This document shows, piece by piece, positions 58,925 through 64,000 of a DNA stretch of 64,000 bases. Both the position numbers and the translations under genes were made by a program. This DNA is from Nansenia antarctica (taxonomy: Eukaryota > Chordata > Actinopteri > Argentiniformes > Microstomatidae). The DNA lies in NCBI GenBank assembly GCA_963989245.1, contig OZ022342.1:10308692-10372691 (forward strand). Reading direction: 5' to 3'. Positions within the stretch are counted from its first letter, which is position 1. Every line of letters begins with the position of its first letter. Below the pieces are notes generated by a model, which searched no databases, was not told where the DNA came from, and worked only from the letters and a program-made list of their open reading frames with translations.

Positions 58925-59520
58925 CTCCCTGTTTGGTCCTGTGGTGACACTATAGCTTTGTCCCCTATAACGAAACTCAAACGAGAACCTCCTCTGTAGA
59001 GGTGAAGGTGACACTTCGTGTCAAAGCGTATGTAAATTGCACCTAAATGAATACATTTGATTGCATTTACTTTACTATTACATGTTCTTAATGTCAACAC
59101 TAAGCATGGTATTCTGTTGTGCAAGTACAGATGGATACTGATTATCTTTTAGTAATAACAAAAAACAAATCCAAAGCTTGTGGCCTCTGATTTCTTTATT
59201 GTACATTGTCATACAAATAATAAACAATACATTACCAGTATAACGATTACCTGTATCAAAAGCTCAAGACAATACATGCATCCCTTGTCATGGGGTGTGT
59301 ACTAACAATGATATTGAAATCAACTCGGCTAACCTTTTGGAATCCATGCTGGCTGTGTGTCTCCCCCTCTGCTGTAATCAATCAGACTACAGTAAGTACC
59401 TTAAGTCCCTCTTTGTTGTGATGTAGGTTCACAGGGAGGTGGATAAACAGCCGCCCTTCTGCACTTAGTGCGGCCCTGTCTGTTGAGTGTACGGTGGAAG
59501 AGCATGATCCATGTCTGCCC
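58925..59520. other. Unrecognised non-coding stretch
   Basis: No gene or element recognised. Confidence 0.35.
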
Positions 59521-59527
59521 CACTCTG

Positions 59528-59575
59528 GAGTGTGTGTGAGTGTGTCTGTGTGTGTGTGTGTGTGTGCGCGCGCGC
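59528..59575. repeat. (GT)n then (GC)n tract
   Basis: GT repeats ending in GTGCGCGCGCGCC, an alternating purine/pyrimidine run with high Z-DNA potential. Confidence 0.92.
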
Positions 59576-59733
59576 CAGGGCCTTGTGAGAGAGCAGCCTT
59601 GTGAGAACCGCACAGTGTCGCCGCCGAGCTTAAAACCAGATATTAATTATGGACGTGTGTCTGTTTTTCTTGACGACAGCAAGCTGGTAGGTGCATTCCC
59701 CCGTTCTGTCATCAGGCTCACACGCAGACGCAC

Positions 59734-60098
59734 GCCGACTAACACACAGGCTCCCGAGAACACACACACACACACACTGACTAACACACAGGCTCCCGAG
59801 AACACACACACACACACACTGACTAACACACAGGCTCCCGAGAACACACACACACACACTGACTAACACACAGGCTCCCGAGAACACACACACACACACT
59901 GACTAACACACAGGCTCCCGAGAACACACACACACACACACACACTGACTAACACACAGGCTCCCGAGAACACACACACACACACTGACTAACACACAGG
60001 CTCCCGAGAACACACACACACACACACTGACTAACATACAGGCTCCCGAGAACACACACACACACACACACACACTGACTTACACACAGGCTCCCGAG

Positions 60099-60133
<35 letters not shown>

Positions 60134-60189
60134 ACTAACATAATAGGCTCCCGGGAACACACACACTGACTAACACACAGGCTCCCGAG

Positions 60190-60230
<41 letters not shown>

Positions 60231-60475
60231 ACTAACACACAGGCTCCCGAGAACACACACACACACACACACACACTGACTAACACACAGGCTCCCGAGA
60301 ACACACACACACACACACACACTGACTAACACACAGGCTCCCGAGAACACACACACACACACTGACTAACACACAGGCTCCCGAGAACACACACACACAC
60401 ACACTGACTAACATACAGGCTCCCGAGAACACACACACACACACACACACACTGACTTACACACAGGCTCCCGAG

Positions 60476-60514
<39 letters not shown>

Positions 60515-60570
60515 ACTAACATAATAGGCTCCCGGGAACACACACACTGACTAACACACAGGCTCCCGAG

Positions 60571-60613
<43 letters not shown>

Positions 60614-60682
60614 ACTAACACACAGGCTCCCGAGAACACACACACACACACACACACACTGACTAACACACAGGCTCCCGAG

Positions 60683-60721
<39 letters not shown>

Positions 60722-60756
60722 ACTAACACACTGGCTCCCGAGAACACACACACTCA
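59734..60756. repeat. CA-linked minisatellite (ACTAACACACAGGCTCCCGA units)
   Basis: At least 20 copies of CTGACTAACACACAGGCTCC, then CGAGAA, are joined by (CA)n linkers of variable length. Variant units (CTAACATACAGG, CTTACACACAGG, CTAACATAATAGGCTCCCGG) occur twice each in the same order. The overlapping open frames on the minus strand are repeats of CVCVFSGACVLVS type and not genes. Confidence 0.97.
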
Positions 60757-60899
60757 CTCAAGAGCCACGCACATCCAAGAGGCCCCCCCTTTTCACTTTG
60801 TCACATCACATTTGCTAAAACAACAGTGAAAACATAACTGTTCTCTCCCTCCGCCTCTGCTTTTGTGTCCTCCCTCCCCTCCCCCTACCGACCCGGTAC

Positions 60900-60970
60900 A
60901 AACGGCTTATTTTGGAGGGGGGGTGGGAGGTGGGGGAGAGAAGTGGAGGGGTGGGGGGGGGGGGAGAAGC
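60900..60970. repeat. G-rich tract
   Basis: Runs GGGGGGG, GGGAGG, GGGGG and a 12-base G run on the plus strand. Quadruplex potential. Confidence 0.88.
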
Positions 60971-61096
60971 CTGTGAGGGTTTGACTGCTTCTCACCAGCC
61001 CGATAACCCGCCAAGGAGAGTCAAAAGAGACTGCTAATGGACTCAGCCCCAGAGTGCTTGTCACACAAACATTTCTGCTGTCACAGCATTTTATCA

Positions 61097-61098
61097 CA

Positions 61099-61141
<43 letters not shown>

Positions 61142-61183
61142 ACACACTCACACACACACACACACACTCACACACTCACTCAC

Positions 61184-61188
<5 letters not shown>
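61097..61188. repeat. (CA)n microsatellite
   Basis: CA with CACACTCAC interruptions. Confidence 0.96.

Positions 61189-61266
<78 letters not shown>
61189..61266. repeat. (GA)n microsatellite
   Basis: About 75 bp of pure GA directly after the CA tract. Confidence 0.97.
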
Positions 61267-61267
<1 letters not shown>

Positions 61268-61269
61268 GC

Positions 61270-61845
61270 AGAACACAAGGCCGCGCAAACAGACAGCTCA
61301 CGCCCGCTCCCCCGTGCCTGTGTCCTAGCAACATGTCTCTCAGTGCATCACTCTTTACGCATTTGTGTCTGTTCCTTATGCTGCGGAGGATTGGATTGGT
61401 TACTTTTCACTATCCTATCGCCTTGGAGGAGGAGTGACTGACTCTAGTCTGAGTAATGCAGGTTTGACACTAATCAAAGAGGGCGGAATCCTAACTTCAG
61501 TTACGCGCAGTCTTCTCTCATTTCTGCACAACAGAAACATCAGCCATGGCCAGATTCCATCTCCCTTCCCGAGTATCCTAACTTGGTTAAGTGGTTAAGT
61601 GCCCATATGAGAAATACATGTTTGAGGAGGGGGCATGAATAACATTGGGGTGTGTCCGATAGATTTCCAAGATAAACATATCCTAACCCCATACTTACGC
61701 ACCGTTTGTCCCCTGGTCTCTTTGCTCCAACAAAAAGGTGGAACAAATGGTGGTATTGATATTGTGATATCCTACGCAATACCTGTACCGTCTTTTTGAA
61801 ACCATTTTGGATTCAAATCTGTTATTTGTAATTGTATTCTGTTCC
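61270..61845. other. Unrecognised non-coding stretch
   Basis: No gene or element recognised. Frames of 77 to 79 codons lack domains. Confidence 0.35.
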
Positions 61846-61849
61846 ATCG

Positions 61850-62152
61850 GTCTGTTCCATCGTTCAAACTTTGGAATGCTCTTCCCTTGGAACTTAGATC
61901 CGCGGTCCCGGTCGAAGCATTTAAAAAACAGCTCAAGACTGTCTTTTACAAACAAAAGATAACCCCAAAAGCCTGTCTTTTTGTGTCTTGTTATTATTTG
62001 TTGTACACTTGTTATTTGTTTCTTGTTTTTATTTTCACTTGTTTACCTATTTCTTTTAACCTGCTATTACTTTTGCTCTTTAATTATGTTTGTATAGCCT
62101 ATGTAAAGCACTTTGTGACCGCTGGTCTGTGATAGGTGCTATATAAATAAAC
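61850..62152 (+). mobile_element. L2-type LINE 3' end
   Basis: The frame FKLWNALPLELRSAVPVEAF then KKQLKTVFYKQ is the typical C-terminal end of the L2-group second open reading frame. An untranslated tail follows with GTAAAGCACTTTGTGACC and the 3' motif GGTGCTATATAAATAAA at 62135-62151. The copy is heavily 5'-truncated, as is usual for LINEs. Confidence 0.85.
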
Positions 62153-62154
62153 CA

Positions 62155-62740
62155 TGTCTGTGTACAGTGTTCAGTGTATAGTCACATTACACATCGCCAC
62201 GATGTGCTCTGCTTTACATGTCATGGCTTTGTTGAGGGAGTGGGAGAGGAGGTGTTCAGGTGTTCCTAGGGGATGTTCAGGTCCTCTTTGATCATAACGG
62301 GCATGATCGATCGACAATGTCTACAATGATACCATTTGGATAAGGTGGCACTACTTGGTGCAAATCTGTTGATGTGGAAGGCAGCATTGAACATGCCCAT
62401 GGGATCCCATTCCTTCTGGTCATGCTGACTAGTGCTTTCGGTCCTGCCCTCAGTGTGGTTTCAGCGGGTGTCAGGGGATGTGATGGGTAGATCCCAGTCA
62501 TCCGTGTCAAGGTGCTTCGACAAATTCCTGGCTGGGACGTTGGGATGACATTGGGACGACACACCAACACCGTTATCTAATTCTCTAGTCCACTGCTGAA
62601 GATGGTGGGGAAAAGCTTGATTTCCATAGCACAAGGGGGTTCAATCCGAACATTTTATCAGAACAAAATTAATTATGCCTATTTTAAAAAGCCAAGATTT
62701 TGCATGTGAAAACCTAGTTGGAGTAAAATCTAAATGTTTT
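62155..62740. other. Unrecognised non-coding stretch
   Basis: A 92-codon minus-strand frame (62292-62570) has no recognisable domain. No repeat seen. Confidence 0.35.
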
Positions 62741-62747
62741 ACTCTAA

Positions 62748-62900
62748 AGCCCAATGCACACGGCGTGCGATTTTGTCGCACCGCCGAATTCGATTCCATT
62801 GTTTTGAATGCATCTCAATGAGACAATGCACACGGCGTGCGATGCGATATTGGCATGCACTTAAAAGGGCAAGTTAGGATTGCGGCTTTCCGAGTCAATG
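62748..62900. repeat. Possible DNA-element edge with CAATGCACACGGCGTGCGAT duplicated
   Basis: The 20-bp word occurs at 62753-62772 and again at 62824-62843 in direct orientation. CACACGGCGTGCG is partly palindromic. It resembles the terminal part of a fish DNA element, but no opposite end was found. Confidence 0.5.
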
Positions 62901-63229
62901 GGCTACATGACTTGCTTGTGCGTGATGTTGCTCGATGTAGTTCGATTTTTCACATGATGAACACATGATGTTGAAAAACAAAAAAAAGGAATTTCTCTTT
63001 AGTTAAGTCTGAGTTAGAAGGGTAAGGTAGATTGTATTTTTCTCTATATAGAATGGTATGCATAGGTGAGGATTGTGCTTTCACTGCTTGATTTTTCAAA
63101 CAAACGACAAATGTGTTTCTCAAGTTGGTTTATTCCAATATTTACACTCAAAGCATTTCAAAATGACGTTCCAGGATGACCCCTATTCAAGTAGAGCTGA
63201 GTGTCTCTGAGTTTGGCAGCTTAAATGCC

Positions 63230-63430
63230 TCCTTAAAAAAGGAGAATTTAAAAAGTGGCTACTTTGCTAGGGATCAGACATCTCACTGTCCCCAACGGTC
63301 CGGGTCTCTGTGGCTTGACATAATTCAGAGCAAATCGCTCCGCTCCCGTAATTGAGACTGTCCGAATTCCCTTTGGACCACGGCCCTTGTCTCTCGTTTA
63401 GCCAGGCCTGCTCCTCAAATGAGCCTAACC
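63230..63430. other. Candidate conserved non-coding block
   Basis: Complex, balanced sequence with CCCGTAATTGAGAC at 63345 and TTGACATAATTCAG near 63315. No coding evidence. Confidence 0.28.
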
Positions 63431-63576
63431 AGGGGGGACTTGTTCGACCCACCCCGCCACTCCCCCCCCCCCACCACCCCCTCTGTTTCAACCCAAGTGG
63501 AGTGAATTATTGATGCTGATCTTCAGATGCATTCGTTAGGTTACGCACAAGTTGGATGGGTAGTGTTGGAAGGGGT

Positions 63577-63577
63577 A

Positions 63578-63611
<34 letters not shown>

Positions 63612-63632
63612 GTGTATGTGTGTGTGTGTGTA
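63577..63632. repeat. (GT)n microsatellite
   Basis: GT with TTTGT and GTATG interruptions, followed by GGCGGGTGGGG. Confidence 0.95.
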
Positions 63633-63639
63633 TTGGCGG

Positions 63640-64000
63640 GTGGGGGGTGGTGGGGGTGTTTGTGCACAGCCCACCCCCCCCCTTCCCCTGTCTCACCAGA
63701 GACTCTTCACGGTCCCAAGCTCAACTCAAGAATTTTTTTGGAGAGCCAAACTGACAAACACACAAACCATTTCTGATGTTGAACAGCTCAAAAGACAGGC
63801 TTTTAGACCACTCCAAATGACAGTTGAGGGAATAGACGGTGGAAGAGTGGGGGGGAGGCCATGCAAGTTTAAAGAGACAATACAATGTGAGAATAGTTTG
63901 TTTGGGAGAGAAACGCAGGGTGAGAAAGACAGACAAAAGGAGACAGGAGAAGAAGAGAGACATGCACTTCAGTTTACATACAGTACTTACAAGTCTTTGA
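63640..64000. other. Unrecognised non-coding stretch to the window end
   Basis: GC-rich near 63650-63700, then purine-rich toward 63950. An 80-codon minus-strand frame has no domain. Confidence 0.35.

Noticed and set aside
59734..60756. CRISPR-like spacing of a constant repeat
   Set aside because: The spacers are all (CA)n and not unique, the organism is eukaryotic, and no cas genes are present. It is a minisatellite.

Overview
This window is vertebrate nuclear DNA, almost certainly from a teleost fish. The basis is a degenerate Tc1-type transposon of the fish DD34E type, 3' ends of Rex1/L2-type non-LTR retrotransposons, a tRNA-derived SINE, several hAT-like non-autonomous elements, and a very high density of long (CA)n, (GA)n and related microsatellites. 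I suspect a microsatellite-rich lineage such as a clupeiform, but nothing in the sequence proves the order. There are no bacterial-style genes and no convincing host protein-coding gene. Nearly every long open frame is a translated simple repeat. The window is either intergenic (a gene desert) or sits inside large introns. One 53-bp candidate exon (29832-29884) is the only part that looks like host exon structure.

Layout. 1-1305: truncated, broken Tc1 element on the minus strand. 1.9-3.0 kb: small fragments of old teleost repeats. 3-16.9 kb: mostly unique sequence broken by purine/pyrimidine and CA tracts, with several blocks that look like conserved non-coding DNA. 17-19 kb: a cluster of related direct and inverted repeats that reappears at 37.2 kb. 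20.8-21.5 kb: two very long GT tracts. 21.6-26.3 kb: AT-rich, repeat-derived or unrecognised. 26.3-30.1 kb: unique blocks, microsatellites and the candidate exon. 32.8-39.8 kb: a transposon-rich island. It holds a hAT-type transposase C-terminal remnant, a 127-bp CT tract, two abutting inverted-repeat elements (one with telomere-like repeats), and a Rex1-type LINE split by a second retroposon tail. 40-49.6 kb: unique blocks alternating with microsatellites.

49.87-52.0 kb: a DNA transposon whose left terminal repeat was split by a 450-bp hAT-like element. Both insertions have recognisable target-site duplications. 55.4 kb: a tRNA-derived SINE. 55.68-57.33 kb: a 32-bp minisatellite interrupted by a 776-bp hAT-like element with an exact 8-bp duplication. 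59.73-60.76 kb: a second minisatellite with an internal duplication of about 380 bp. 61.85-62.15 kb: an L2-type LINE 3' end. The rest is unique DNA and simple repeats.

No gene network can be described. The biology here is the layered history of mobile elements and tandem repeats, set among short unique blocks with homeodomain- and POU-type motifs that may be regulatory. Calls on those blocks rest on composition and motifs only, and no alignment was possible.
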